Counted from the stretch's first letter, positions 22,120 through 32,431 are shown. The stretch is DNA of 64,000 nucleotides from Periplaneta americana (GCF_040183065.1 NC_091131.1:97181830-97245829); one strand, 5' to 3'. The notes: generated by a model from the sequence alone, not told the origin. Numbers and translations are program-made.

Positions 22120-22590
22120 GCGACGGTCTATCAACTACTGTATTATTTAGTGTCGCTGGAATTGGTGATAATGAGATGGTAAGACTATTTGAGCCGTTCA
22201 GAGCAGAAGTGGTGTAAGTCAAAATTGGGTAATGAGGTTTAAAGTAAAAATTCTGTAAAATACAGCGCAAAGTAGCAATTAATATGTCCCTCGAGCTATT
22301 CACTGACTACTAATAGTTTAAATAAATTGAATATTAATTGCTACTTTGCGCTGTATTTTACAGAATGTTTACTTTAACCCTCATTACCCATTTTTGACTT
22401 ACATCACTTCTGCTCTGAACGGCTCATTTGGTGGGATGAGACGGAGAATTGGTAATGTGATTATCTGATATTCGGCTTACAGCTGTGTAAAATCTCGAAG
22501 CCATGTAATAACAGAATACGAACTCAAGCCAGAGCTTAGCTACGAATCAGAAGGCTAACGCGTCTACCGTCTGAGCTATGCCGGCGATTA
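22120..22590 (-). mobile_element. tRNA-derived SINE (family 2) split by a MITE
   Basis: Left piece 22120-22190 (GGTCTATCAACTACTG, TTAGTGTCGCTGGAATTGG, TGATAATGAGATGG) and right piece 22430-22590 (TGATTATCTGATATTCGGC, TACCGTCTGAGCTATGCCGG) are the 3' and 5' parts of one SINE read on the minus strand. The tRNA-like head lies at the right end: GCCGGCATAGCTCAGACGG (A box) and a B box near 22520. The element between 22191 and 22425 is inserted in its body. Confidence 0.8.
22191..22425. mobile_element. 235-bp fold-back MITE nested in a SINE
   Basis: Nearly the whole element is a stem: 22191-22284 and 22331-22425 are inverted copies of about 94 bp (GAGCCGTTCAGAGCAGAAGT, GCGCAAAGTAGCAATTAATAT), with a 46-bp loop. 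The flanking ATTT at 22187-22190 is repeated at 22426-22429. The intact SINE at 58.06 kb reads GAAATTTGGTG at the same place, which shows the empty site and supports a 4-bp duplication. Confidence 0.88.
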
Positions 22591-22669
22591 GAAAGAGAAT
22601 CAAAACCAGAAGTGGTAAATAAATGAAGCATTTATTAACAATAATATAGAGGAAATTATTAACGATAAG

Positions 22670-23060
22670 GAAGGAAGAGAAAATCGAATGAGAAGAGAAG
22701 AGATAGTCGAACGAGAAGAGAAGACAAGACAAGACAAGACAGAACAGGACAGAGAAGAGAAGAGAAGAGAAGAGAAGAGAAGAGAAGAGAAGAGAAGAGA
22801 AGAGAAGAGAAGAGAAGAGAAGAGAAGAGAAGAGAAGAGAAGAGAGGAGAGGAGAGGAGAGGAGAGGAGAGGAGTTAGAAACGAAAACGGATAGTTTGAA
22901 AGAAATGAAGACAAAAGAAAATATGACAAGAATATTTGAAAGCGAGGGAAGAAGAATTAAACAGAACATTCAAACTGGAAAGAGAAAAAATGTCTGAAAA
23001 GAAAAATGTAAGGTAAAGGAATATGAAGTAAGGAAAATTAGTCGAAGAAATGAAGAGAAC
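22670..23060. repeat. Purine-rich tract with (GAGAA)n core
   Basis: The core 22753-22850 is about 20 perfect AGAGA/GAGAA pentamers followed by GGAGA units to 22873. Flanks stay purine-rich to about 23060. Lys/Arg/Glu-rich plus frames and Ser/Leu/Phe-rich minus frames are by-products. Confidence 0.92.
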
Positions 23061-24479
23061 AGGAAACAAAGAATTAATTGTGGACTGCAATATGTATTCA
23101 ATAAGTTGTGTTGTAAAATGTGCTATTCTGGAAGGTTCGTTACTTAAGTACGAACAACGCGCAATCCATCCTGCTGCTGCAAGGTCTTTACTCTCGAGTG
23201 CCGAAGTGTGGCCCTAATTAACATAAGACTGAGGAGTGCTCCAGCCGGTACCTGTCCCGACTATACTACACAGGAACCCTTCAAAAACTTGAAATGAACC
23301 GGTCACTATAAAACAATATAACACACATCTCAACAATCACAGCCACACGTAAATTCTAACACAATTTTAAAACTACAACAACCCAAAATAAAATAAAAAC
23401 CCGGTAATCTCGTACACAACACTAAAACAGCATTTCTATACAAAAAAAAAAAAAAAAGATCTCTGAAAGAAACGGACACAAATTTTGTATCTTCCATACA
23501 ATAAAAATTACAAGACTTTTAAAACCCGTGTACAGCTCTCAAAAGAGTAATGCAATATCCAGAATCATGCCATAACAAATACAACCATAATACGATTGAG
23601 TTTCCTTCATGTTTCTAAAAGAAATAGCAGTATGTTGTCCGCAATCTGCTTCCATCCCAATTAACTAAAACCATAATATTATAAGATATCCAATAAATCA
23701 TGTACTTAACATAGCAACTTAAACTTTAAACTGTACTAAATTTAATAAATTTCTAAAACACTCGTAAGAAGGAACTGTAGTATATAATATGTGTCTGCTA
23801 TTGTACAGATAGGGAATTAAAATTTGGAGAGAGTCTTGATGGGTCTGTATGTAGGCACAACTGTCCACAGTAGCCTATATACAGGTACTCATGTTTATTG
23901 CACATGCGCAGTGTGTTGTAAGCGAAACTTGTAAAATAAGAAAGCTCCAAATTTTATTTTCGTATCTGTACATAGAGTATATATGCAAGTACTTACATAT
24001 ATAGTCAATGCATAAATGTGCTGTAAATTTTTTCCTTGTTAAGAACTTAAAAGTCCGATGATAAAGCAATAAATATGTTTCTAGAAGTTTCCTTTTCCTC
24101 TGTCATAAATCCGACTTTTATTCTTCATTATCATCACCACCACCATCGTCATCGCCTTCACGATATAGACCACTCTGTTATTACAACATCTTCTTGGTCT
24201 GTCTCAGGGTTTCTTTCCAACAGATTTTGCACTTTTAGGAATACTCCATCTTATTGATATGTTCTCTCTACCTTATTTTATATTCTTTTCTTCTTAATTT
24301 ATAAAAAGAATGAGAACATGTAATATCACGAACTCATAAACAAGAATACCAACTGCGAAATAAATTCTGTGGAACAGAAGTTTCTTCGGCTCTACTGGAT
24401 TTAACTTCAATATCTTTATCAGTTAGATTAGAATACAGTAATCATATATCTGTGGTGTCTTGAGAAGAAAGGGAGAGAT
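23061..24479. other. No recognisable gene
   Basis: A 15-base A run sits at 23441-23457 with no retroelement body identified. The 23200-23420 part is rich in CAC/ACA and compositionally different from its flanks. No coding support. Confidence 0.5.
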
Positions 24480-26180
24480 GAAAATGAACGTTGAGGAAGA
24501 GCAGAAGGCAGAAGGTGGAGTAGTAAGATTAGAAGAAAAGTGAATGTAGCAAAAAAAAAAAAGTAAAGGAGCATGTGCAAGAGAAGAAAGTTGGAGGAGG
24601 GGAAGTTGAAAACAATGAAAGAAAATGCTAAGGAAGATGGAGACAAGATGGAGAAAAATGCTGAGAAAGATGTGGACAAGATGGAGAAAAATGTTTAGGA
24701 ACAAGAAGACAAGATGGAGGAAGATGTGAGAAAGAAGAGGACAAAATGAAAAAAAGTGCTGAGAAAAAGGAGAACAAGATGGAGAAAAACGTTGTGAAAG
24801 AAGAGGACAAGATATAGAAAAATTTTGGGAATGAGGGGGACAAGATGGAAAAAAAAATATGAGAAAGACATGAAGAAGATGTAGAAAAATGTTGAGAGGA
24901 CAAGATAGGGAAACATTTTGAGAAAAAGGAGAACAAGATGGAGAAAAATGTTGTAAAAACAGAGGACGAGATATAGAAAATTGTTGGGAAAGAGGAGGTC
25001 AAGATGTAGAAAAATGTTGAGAAGGAAGAGAACAAGATGGAAAAAATATGAGAAAGAGATGAAAAAGATGTAGAAAAATGTTGAGAGGACAAGATGGAGA
25101 AAAATTTTTAGAAAAAGGAGAACAAGATGGAGAAAAATGTTGTGAAAGAAGATGATAAGATGTAGAAAAATGTTGGGAAAGAGGACAAGATGTAGAAAAA
25201 TGTTGAAAATGTGGTGGATAAGATGGAGTAAAATTTAAAAAAAGGGGAAGAGAAGATCGAGAAAAATGTTGAGAATGAGGAAAAGAAAATAAAAAAAAAT
25301 ATATATGAGAAAGAGGAGGACAAGAATGATTTTTTTTTTTTGAAAAAGAGGAGAATAAGATGCAGAAAATTTCTGAAAAAGAGGTGGAGAAGATTGAAAA
25401 AAAAATGTTGAGAAAGAAGAGAGGAAGAATGAAAAAAAATTTTTGAAAAAAAAAAAAAAAAAAAGGACCACATGGAGAAAAACGTTGAAAGAGAGGAGGA
25501 CGAGATGTAGAAAAATGTTGAGAAAGGGAATAGGATGGAGAAAAAGGAGAAGATGAGAAATGTTGTAAAAGAGGAGGAAAAAATAGAAAGAAATTGAGTA
25601 AGAAGAGGATAAAATGGAGAAATTGTTGAAAGAGAGGAGAACAAGATGTAGTGTTCAGAAAGAGGGGGACAAGATGTAGAATGTTGAGAAAGAAGAGGGC
25701 TGAATAAAGAAAATGTTGATAAATAGGAGGAAGATGCTGAGGTAAAAAAGAGGACAAGATGGAGAAGAATGTTGAGATAGAACAGGCCAAGCTAAACAGA
25801 AATGCTCAGAAAGAGGGAAAAAAGGTGGGAAAAAAAATGTTGAAAAAGAGGGGGCCAAGATGAAAAGAAATGTTGAGAAAGAGGGGAACAGGGTAGAGAA
25901 AAATGTTCAGTAAAAGAATAACGAAGAAAAAATTGTGAGAAAGTGCAGGATAAGGTTCAGAAAAAAATTTGAGAGAAAGGACAAGATAGAGAAAAATGTT
26001 GGTAAAGGGGAAGACAAAATTTAAAAAAATGTTGGGAAAAAGGAGGACATGATAGGTAAAAATATTGAAAAAGAGGAAGATAGGACTGCGAAAAGTTTCG
26101 AGTAAGAGGAAAACAAGATGGAGAATAATTTTGAGATGATGACAAGATGTAGAAAAGAGGAGAAAGGTAGAGCCACTCTT
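24480..26180. repeat. 1.7-kb polypurine minisatellite (about 30-bp unit)
   Basis: Dozens of imperfect units of the type GAGAAAAATGTTGAGAAAGA then GGACAAGATG, about 29-32 bp each, with purines on the plus strand throughout. Unit spacing and sequence drift, with expanded A runs (for example about 25443-25463). The long minus-strand frames rich in Ser, Pro, His and Phe (for example a 263-codon frame ending at 24999) are translations of this repeat; the absence of frame conservation between units argues against a gene. Confidence 0.92.
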
Positions 26181-26300
26181 CTAAACAATCCTCCATTTTT
26201 TATCCCTCATTTGAATCAAAGTAGATATCACAAAAATGTAAGTAGAATAACAAAGAACAAGAAAAGGACACAGTAATGTGTCAATGAATTAATGAATGAA

Positions 26301-26355
<55 letters not shown>

Positions 26356-26357
26356 AA
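26301..26357. repeat. (AAAT)n microsatellite
   Basis: About 14 uninterrupted TAAA units. Confidence 0.95.
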
Positions 26358-26954
26358 TAATTAGATTTGAACAAGCAAGAAAGAAATACATGAAACAAGG
26401 AGTTATGCAACCAAAAATAAATGACAAGAACGAAGAAAGAATACATTAAATAAAATCAAGCAACTGATGGCCACGGCAAAGGACCGGACTCTGCGTATTC
26501 TATTGGATGTACAGCACCGTCGACACGTGCAGAACATTCCATTATCAGTTATCGTGATAACGAGTTAAATTTCGAGCTTCTAATTACAGTGACAAGTTTT
26601 AAACCTGTTCTGGTCAAATGTGATCCCCCCCCCCTCTCGAGACATTAAGATAAAATGATTAAGAAAACTCACGACAAACCTCATTCAAGCGAGCTAGCTG
26701 CCCGGCCTGAATATCGTGATTACGAGCAAGACAAATTACTTGTACTTATTTCCAAGTTGTTGACCGGGCAGGTAACCTATTGCGCTATGTGACAATTTAC
26801 ATATGAATCAGCACACGACGTTGCAGATTATTACGAAACGACACATGAAAATATTAACTTTATCGTATTTGGCAATCCAATCGTACATTTTGTATTCAAA
26901 TTAGGTCGGAAATTGGAAAATCAGATTCAGATATTAATATTGATAAATAATGTC
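26358..26954. other. No recognisable gene
   Basis: AT-rich; a run of ten C bases lies at 26624-26635. Nothing coding. Confidence 0.5.
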
Positions 26955-27040
26955 GTGGTAGGCGCAATGGTTAAAATGGAACTTCATTACATAGATGCAA
27001 TGGTACTAAATTCGAATCCTGTCTCGTTCAGGAATGTGTT
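26950..27040 (+). repeat. tRNA-like SINE head, degenerate
   Basis: GTCGTGGTAGGCGCAATGGTTAA (A-box-like) and AAATTCGAATCCTG (B box) about 60 bp apart. No body assigned. Confidence 0.45.
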
Positions 27041-27107
27041 TCAGTTATTAATACGAACTTTTGGTGAGCAGATATAATGTCCATCGTAGAATGTCCTATG
27101 CACAAAA

Positions 27108-27362
27108 ATGTGTATAGCATTAAATGAAAGCCACAGAAGAATCGATACAATTGCCTTTAAGAACAAAAGCAAAGGTTATATTACTGACCCAACCATCAGG
27201 TTTGAAAGCCATCAGCCTTTAGAAGTCCATCAAGAAAAGCAGAGCATTTATACACCTACCATTTCATACTATAAAGAAAAATACAAACTCGGCGATATAA
27301 AGGTAGTGGGCCTACTCATTGGCGCTAGAGGAACAATTCCAGGCTTCGTAGCAAAATTTTGA
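27108..27362 (+). pseudogene. C-terminal end of a type-1 (R2/NeSL-like) retrotransposon polyprotein
   Basis: The 84-codon frame contains SHRRIDTIAF, KGYITDPTIRFES, HQEKQSIYTPTISYYKEKY, LGDIKVVGLLIGARGTIPGF. The order RR.D...F, I.DPTIRFE, Y.P.I.Y.KE.Y, VIGLL.GARGTIP is what I know from the C-terminal endonuclease region of insect non-LTR elements annotated as type-1 retrotransposon R2-like. The DPT within YITDPTIRFE may be part of the restriction-like endonuclease fold. The protein stops at GFVAKF, short of the usual end, and nothing upstream reads as RT. Severely 5'-truncated relic. Confidence 0.75.
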
Positions 27363-27832
27363 AAATCTCCCTTCCAATATCTATTTTAAAAGAAATAACT
27401 ATTGCCACTATCAGTGTTTCCAAACAAATTTTTAAAAACCATTGCTATTATTTACCTTCATTATTGAACTTTCCAGGATTTTTTTGTTGTAAACTTTAAT
27501 TATCTTTAATTGAACAATATATTTAATGCATTATATAAATTAATTATTATTTGGTATGCTTTGTCTACGGGCAACTTCAAAATCTGAGGAAGCAAAAAAT
27601 AAAATAGGCCTACTATTAATATTAATACAGCAGTATTGGTAATAGTAGGATTAGCAATAATATTAGTGGGAGTTAGTAGGAGACCCTAATAATGGTGTTG
27701 GTGGTGGTGGTGGTGGTAGTGGTAGTGGTAGTGGTAGTAGTAGTAGTGGTAGTGGTAGTAGTAGTAGTATTAGTAATAGCAGGATTGTGCTAGTTATACT
27801 AGTAGTAGTGACAGCAGTAGTAGCATAGATAA

Positions 27833-28596
27833 ATATATAATAGGATGCGAAACTGCGGTCAACAGCATCTGGCGGCAGGGAGCTCAAATAAGATGATCAG
27901 CGCCCAACGTTGTAGATGGTGAATATTAGAACTATGTGTTGGGTACATTACCCAGAGTTCTCTATTTATCCGTTCGAGATATTGCTCGAGGAGTCAAGAT
28001 GGCAGTCAGAAACTTGCTAATAAGTGAACAAAAAGTGATACTACATGTGTGTATAAGCAGTGTATGTTAAACAGTGATGTTTATAGACGTTGTAAAAATA
28101 GTGTTGTTGAATGTATTGTAAAGTAATAGTAATATAATAAATTGAACTATCTAAGTAGTTGTTGCAGACTTTTCCGTTGCGCTGTACCCAAAGAATACAA
28201 TCCCAATTATCTAACCTTTTGCTTTATTTTTGTCTCTGTCTGGTTATATTTTAATTGGGTAGTGTAAAATAGATCGTCTCTTTTATCTTCCTGTTGGCGC
28301 CGGTAAGAATTTTCAGTAGAAGATGCTGTGAGAAATAAAAATGTAAATGTTTTATTTTAAATTGGGTTAGTTTTGAATATCGATGAGGGTAGGAGGGAAT
28401 ACTTCGTGCACAGTTTAACATTTTCGTCACCAGGTGCGCTGCTAAATGCATGGAGTAATTAGTTACTCTTTTCGCTACTTGGTGCGATGTAGTAACGCCC
28501 CTCCGCCCAACAGGTGGTAGCAAGATCAATTTCTACAACAGCGCCTCTAGTATGTGTTACGAGAAACTCAGTCAGTTTCGCATCCTATTATATATT
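27833..28596. mobile_element. 764-bp element with 24-bp perfect inverted ends
   Basis: AATATATAATAGGATGCGAA plus ACTG at 27833-27856 is exactly inverted at 28573-28596. Interior is non-coding by eye, with GCGTTACTACATCGCACC-like and CTGGCGGCAGGG pieces. It splits the TAG-repeat field. No clear target duplication beyond AT-rich flanks. Confidence 0.75.
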
Positions 28597-28639
28597 CATC
28601 CATGGTAGCAGTATTAGTAAGATTAGTAATAGTATAGCC

Positions 28640-28813
28640 CATTCGGTATCTCGTGAAACCTACCTGCGCGTCAGAAGAAGAATAAAGTGGACTGAGAAGT
28701 TTCTCTCCCTCGCACGCTTCTACTCGTAGCATGCGAACTCACTTACCCCACTATAAGATCCTTACTATATGCTACGGGGCATACAAGCATTTGGTTTCAC
28801 GAGATAACGAATG
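28640..28813. mobile_element. 174-bp MITE with 20-bp inverted ends
   Basis: CATTCGGTATCTCGTGAAAC (28640-28659) is inverted at 28794-28813 with one mismatch. It is the second insert in the TAG field. Non-coding. Confidence 0.75.
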
Positions 28814-28867
28814 AGTGAGATTAGTAGTAATAGTAGCAGTACACATAGTAGTAGGATTAACAATAGT

Positions 28868-28918
28868 ACAGACCCAGAAACAAAACTCGGATGACCCAAA
28901 TTTTGTTTCTGGATCTGT
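28868..28918. repeat. 51-bp hairpin inside TAG repeat
   Basis: ACAGACCCAGAAACAAAA and TTTTGTTTCTGGATCTGT are inverted with one mismatch around a 15-base loop. Third interruption of the TAG field. Confidence 0.8.
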
Positions 28919-28984
28919 ATGTAGTACTGGGAGTTGTAGCAGTGATAATTTTAGTAGTAGTAATGATGGTGGTGATGATAGCAC

Positions 28985-29050
<66 letters not shown>

Positions 29051-29156
29051 GCGAGGAGGATTTGCAGCAGTAGGTCATTTGAGGGAATTACAGTAGCGGT
29101 AGGTGTAGCAGTATCTCAATTGCTATTATTTCTTTAATTGGTTATTTTACAATGCT

Positions 29157-29392
29157 TTATCAACAGCTTTGGTCATCTAGCGTCTGAATGAGATGAAAGG
29201 TGATAATGCCAGCGAAATGAGTCCATGGTCCAGCGCCGAAAGTTACCCAGCATTTGCTCTTAATGGGTTGAGACAAAACCCCGCAAAAATCTCGACCAGA
29301 TAATTGGTCCCAACTAGGATTTGAACCCGGATCCGCTCTTTTCATGGTTAGACATGCTAACCGTTACTCCTCAGCGGTGGAATGTCAATTCT
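29157..29392 (-). mobile_element. tRNA-derived SINE (family 1)
   Basis: Reading the minus strand: tRNA-like head at 29392-29320 with TAACGGTTAGCATGTCTAAC (A box) and CGGGTTCAAATCC (B box), then GGGTTTTGTC..CCCATTAA, AAATGCTGGGTAACTTTCGG, GGACCATGGACTCATTTCGC, and CAGACGCTAGATGACC near 29175. The same body is present at 30068-30325 and at the right edge of the window. This is a typical full-length SINE of about 235 bp. Confidence 0.85.
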
Positions 29393-29531
29393 GTTAGAGG
29401 CTGAGTGAACCCGAGGACCTATTACGGCCAGAAGGTTTAGACCAATGGAGATAATCCATGATCCCATTGAGAATCGAACTAGCGACCATCTGGCTTGCAG
29501 CGCAACGTCTTAACCACGACACTACCTTGCG
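29393..29531 (-). repeat. tRNA-like SINE head (different family)
   Basis: Minus strand GGTAGTGTCGTGGTTAAGACG (A box) and GCTAGTTCGATTCTC (B box), spacing about 45 bp. It abuts the family-1 SINE directly, giving two tandem tRNA-derived heads on the same strand. Confidence 0.6.
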
Positions 29532-29644
29532 CATTCTTTTTATTTAGAACCGAGCGAATATTTATTTCTAAATAAATTTAAACTTAGAAATTCGAAAAGA
29601 ATTTCATGGTCACGTGGTCAGGCTGGAGCATCCACAAGTCGTCC

Positions 29645-29780
29645 TTGATGGTCATGAGGTCACTACGCTAGCCGCTGGATCCGGGGTCCGCAGGTTCATA
29701 CCCTACTGTGATGGTTTTTAGAAGGCTATAAAATATAAATAATCCTATCCTTGATAAAGGAGTACAGTCAAAATTCCTCC
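29645..29780 (+). repeat. SINE-like fragment
   Basis: GAGGTCACTACGCTAGCCG (A-box-like) and CCGCAGGTTCATACCC (B box), then TGATGGTTTTTAGAAGGCTATAAA. Head recognisable, body unassigned. Confidence 0.5.
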
Positions 29781-30067
29781 TCGACCTCACATTAACGCTG
29801 ATTTTGAAGAGACTGACTGATCTCTGCAGTTCAGTGTCGTTAAACAAACAACTACTAAAACTATCATTACCATTACCATCATACACAAAAAATAAACCCA
29901 GCAGCAAAACCCGTTCATTTGTTTTTCAAATAAACAGAAGATAGCTCAACTATGTGGGTAATTACAATACAAGGTGGAAGGGGACCGATGCACCAAAATT
30001 TAAGAGGTGATTCTACATGTTAAGTGTAACAAAACTTTCATTACATTTTTCCTTCGATGAAGCACCG

Positions 30068-30325
30068 TTGCCCACACCTGTGGGGCAACGGTCAGCGCGT
30101 CTGGCCGCGAAACCAGGTGGCCCGGGTTCGAATCCCGGTCGGGGCAATATACCTGGTTGAGGTTTTTTCCGGGGTTTTCCCTCAACCCAATATGAGCAAA
30201 TGTTGGGTAACTCTCGGTGCTGGACCCCGGACTCATTTCACCGGCATTATCACCTTTATTTCATTCAGACGCTAAATAACCTAGATGTTGATACAGCGTC
30301 GTAAAATAACCCAATAAAATAAAAA
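30068..30325 (+). mobile_element. tRNA-derived SINE (family 1), well preserved
   Basis: Head: GGCAACGGTCAGCGCGTCTGG (A box) and GGCCCGGGTTCGAATCCCGG (B box, 30119-30138) with a clear T-arm. Body: ACCTGGTTGAGGTTTTTTCC, GGGGTTTTCCCTCAACCC, AATGTTGGGTAACTCTCGG, GGACTCATTTCACCGGC, TTCATTCAGACGCTAAATAACC. 3' end: TTGATACAGCGTCGTAAAATAACC followed by an A-rich tail AATAAAATAAAAAAAAAT. Among the copies in the window this head fits the Pol III promoter consensus best. Confidence 0.92.
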
Positions 30326-30972
30326 AAAATAAAAATGAAGCACCGTTAAACAGGAAAAAAAAATAGTCTTTGCCCAATGATTGCAGCGCTCTATATCGAA
30401 AATGGCCCGAGAAAAATGGTTGATTGCTATACAAACAGATAGGTAAAAATAATCTGAACAATTAATGTCTTGAATATTTTTTTGCATATCAAACCGTTTA
30501 GCCATGAATTTAAATTTAAAAATTGCGAAAATCGTTAAAATAAATCTTGCAACGCAACGCAGCGCGCTGTCGCGCATCACCGACTGAGTACAGTAGATGG
30601 AGAGGGGAAGGTAAGGAGTACAGGACGCGCTTGGTAGAGTTATTGCAGTAGCCGTGGTGTTGCAAAATGCTTCATAAAACATAACGATTTCCTCTAAAAA
30701 GGGTGAATGTTAGAGACAAAAACTTATTTAGATTTTCAAATCTCTCCTCCTGATCTATTACCAGTTTCATTTTGGTGCAGAGGTTACCATCCACTCTGTA
30801 TAGGAAACATAAAGCTGAAACATATAGTTAACAGCTACGATGAGCATTCTTCACTGCAAACCCAACATTCTCCAATCTTTTCTCTTTTCCGCCTTCCTCT
30901 TAGTATCTGCATACAATCTATATATGTTAATCGCCGTTTTAAATCACTAAGTGGTTATATATGCATATAATA

Positions 30973-31364
30973 TATTATTACGATGTACCGAAGTACATAT
31001 GATATTTACATGCAGAAATTCTGCGTCGGATCCCGGCCACTCAGTTACTTGTAATGAGTGCACCTCTGCACATAAATGTGTTGGACATTGTGCCACGGTC
31101 ACATCTGTGACGCAGTGCATGAGGGTTGGCCACTAGAGGGAACCTAAGAGATGGTGGAGCTTAAACTGAGAGGATTCAATCCGGCATTGGAATGGGAATC
31201 CGGTGTGGCTCAGTGGATACAGCGTCAGCACATAGAGCTGAAGACCCGGGTTCAAATCCCGGTGCCGGAGATATATTTTCTCCGCTCCACCCATTCTTCT
31301 TCATATTATGACACAGAATTTTTGCATGGGAATATCATATGTACTTCGGTACATCGTAATAATA
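30973..31364. mobile_element. Fold-back element carrying a tRNA-like unit (copy A)
   Basis: A 34-bp perfect inverted repeat, starting TATTATTACGATGTACCGAA (30973-31006) and inverted at 31331-31364, bounds a 392-bp element. Inside, 31199-31269 folds as a tRNA-like cloverleaf (separate entry). Shared body with the copy at 47793-48237: GCAGTGCATGAG, TAGAGGGAACC, CTTAAACTGAGAGGATTCAA. Left arm continues GCAGAAATTCTGCGTC, matching the other copy. The end repeat itself contains the small palindrome TACCGAAGTACATATG. No target duplication identified. Confidence 0.85.
31199..31269 (+). pseudogene. tRNA-like cloverleaf, Tyr-like anticodon position
   Basis: Acceptor TCCGGTG pairs with TGCCGGA using two G-U pairs; D arm GCTCAGTGGATACAGC; anticodon stem TCAGC/GCTGA with loop ACATAGA; T arm CGGG-TTCAAAT-CCCG. 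A and B boxes are intact. The base before the anticodon is C rather than the near-universal U33, and the anticodon triplet would be AUA (GUA in the 48.1-kb copy). Because it sits inside a repeated element, I call it a tRNA-derived pseudogene rather than a host tRNA gene. Confidence 0.7.
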
Positions 31365-31853
31365 ATCTAACCTAACCTGTCGCAGATTCGTATATACACG
31401 GCATAGCGTGAATGTACATAGCATGAAACTTTCATAATGTCACCGAAGTTATGTTGGTATGACTGATAAGGCAGTTGAAGGTGCATAAGCGAAGTTAGGA
31501 AGGGAACTAACTCATCGTTAGTTTAACCTTAATTTCTTTTAATGATGGCAGACCATCTTCTTCCTTGATGTTCCAAAAACAGCCTACATTAGTGTATTTT
31601 TATTTTAGCAACTCGAAGCGGTTTGCCTAATAACGTTCAAGGCACAGCTTTGACGTTATGACAGTCCTCCCTGTACTAGGCTATACATGATGATTGTTTT
31701 TCAATATTCTCTCTCAGATCTCTTAGGTGCAGAACGAGCATAGTGGTAACCCCATGCAACCAAAATTCTGTCTAGCATGAAAAATTGAAAATACCTAAGG
31801 CAAAAAGTCTTAATACATAACACTACAAAAATGAAACTGAACTACGAATAGTA

Positions 31854-32431
31854 CACAGAGTCAACCGTAAATAATCCCATTAATTTCAAGGGGTTATTCT
31901 TTGAAATATTCCAAACAAAAAAGTTTAATACAATTTTGCTCGTTTCTCCTTCCTTTCCGAGATAAAAATTATTTTATATGGAAAATTTTTCATAGCGTAT
32001 TTTGGGAAAGCTACTGAATTAATTTCCAATATGTTCAGTCAATTTAAGAGATCAGTAAATAATTAAAAGAATTTTAGTTTTGTTGTTTAAATGTGCAGAA
32101 ATTTGATCCGAAAAAATGTAACTTTTCGTTGTGAAAAGTAATTATAAAACGTTACATTTTTCAGATCAAATTTATTATATTTAAAGGACAAAACTAAAAT
32201 TCTTTCAATAATTTATTATCATAATACCCTGCTCTCTTAAACTAACTGAGAATATTGAGAATTAAATCAAGTGGGTTTTCCAAAACACGTTATGAAATGT
32301 TTAATATAAAACAACCTTTATCTCGAAAAGGAAGCAAAAGTGGGCATAATTGTATTAAATCATTTATATCTGAAATATCTCGAGGAACAACCCCATGAAA
32401 TTAATGACATTACTTTCGGTTCATCCTGTTT
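31854..32431. mobile_element. 578-bp long palindrome (fold-back element), TA flanks
   Basis: The two halves are imperfect inverted copies around about 32140: CCATTAATTTCAAGGGGTT (31879) against AACCCCATGAAATTAATG (32389); TTTCCGAGATAAA against TTTATCTCGAAAAGGAAG; AGAATTTTAGTTTTGT against ACAAAACTAAAATTCTTTC; GATCCGAAAAAATGTAAC against GTTACATTTTTCAGATC. Outer ends read ACAG(A/G).T.AACCG and abut TA (31852-31853, 32432-32433). Non-coding. Likely a Tc1/mariner-type fold-back. Confidence 0.8.

Larger units (their letters stand above)
27640..29052. repeat. TAG/GTA trinucleotide field, interrupted
   Basis: Blocks of (TAG)n-like DNA at 27640-27830, 28600-28638, 28815-28868, 28920-29052 (the last has about 23 nearly perfect GTA units) read in one phase direction and are separated by three unrelated inserts with inverted ends (27833-28596, 28640-28813, 28868-28918). 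This looks like one old trinucleotide array that absorbed insertions. Confidence 0.7.

Noticed and set aside
22547..22969. 140-codon minus frame and Lys/Arg/Glu-rich plus frame
   Set aside because: Both arise from the (GAGAA)n repeat.
24999..25790. 263-codon minus-strand frame, the longest here
   Set aside because: It is the translation of a polypurine minisatellite; residues are almost only Ser, Phe, Pro, His, Leu and units change frame along the array.
31199..31269. Functional tRNA-Tyr gene
   Set aside because: Although it folds well, position 33 is C, it occurs as repeated units inside a fold-back element, and the 48.1-kb sisters differ; a tRNA-derived repeat is more likely.
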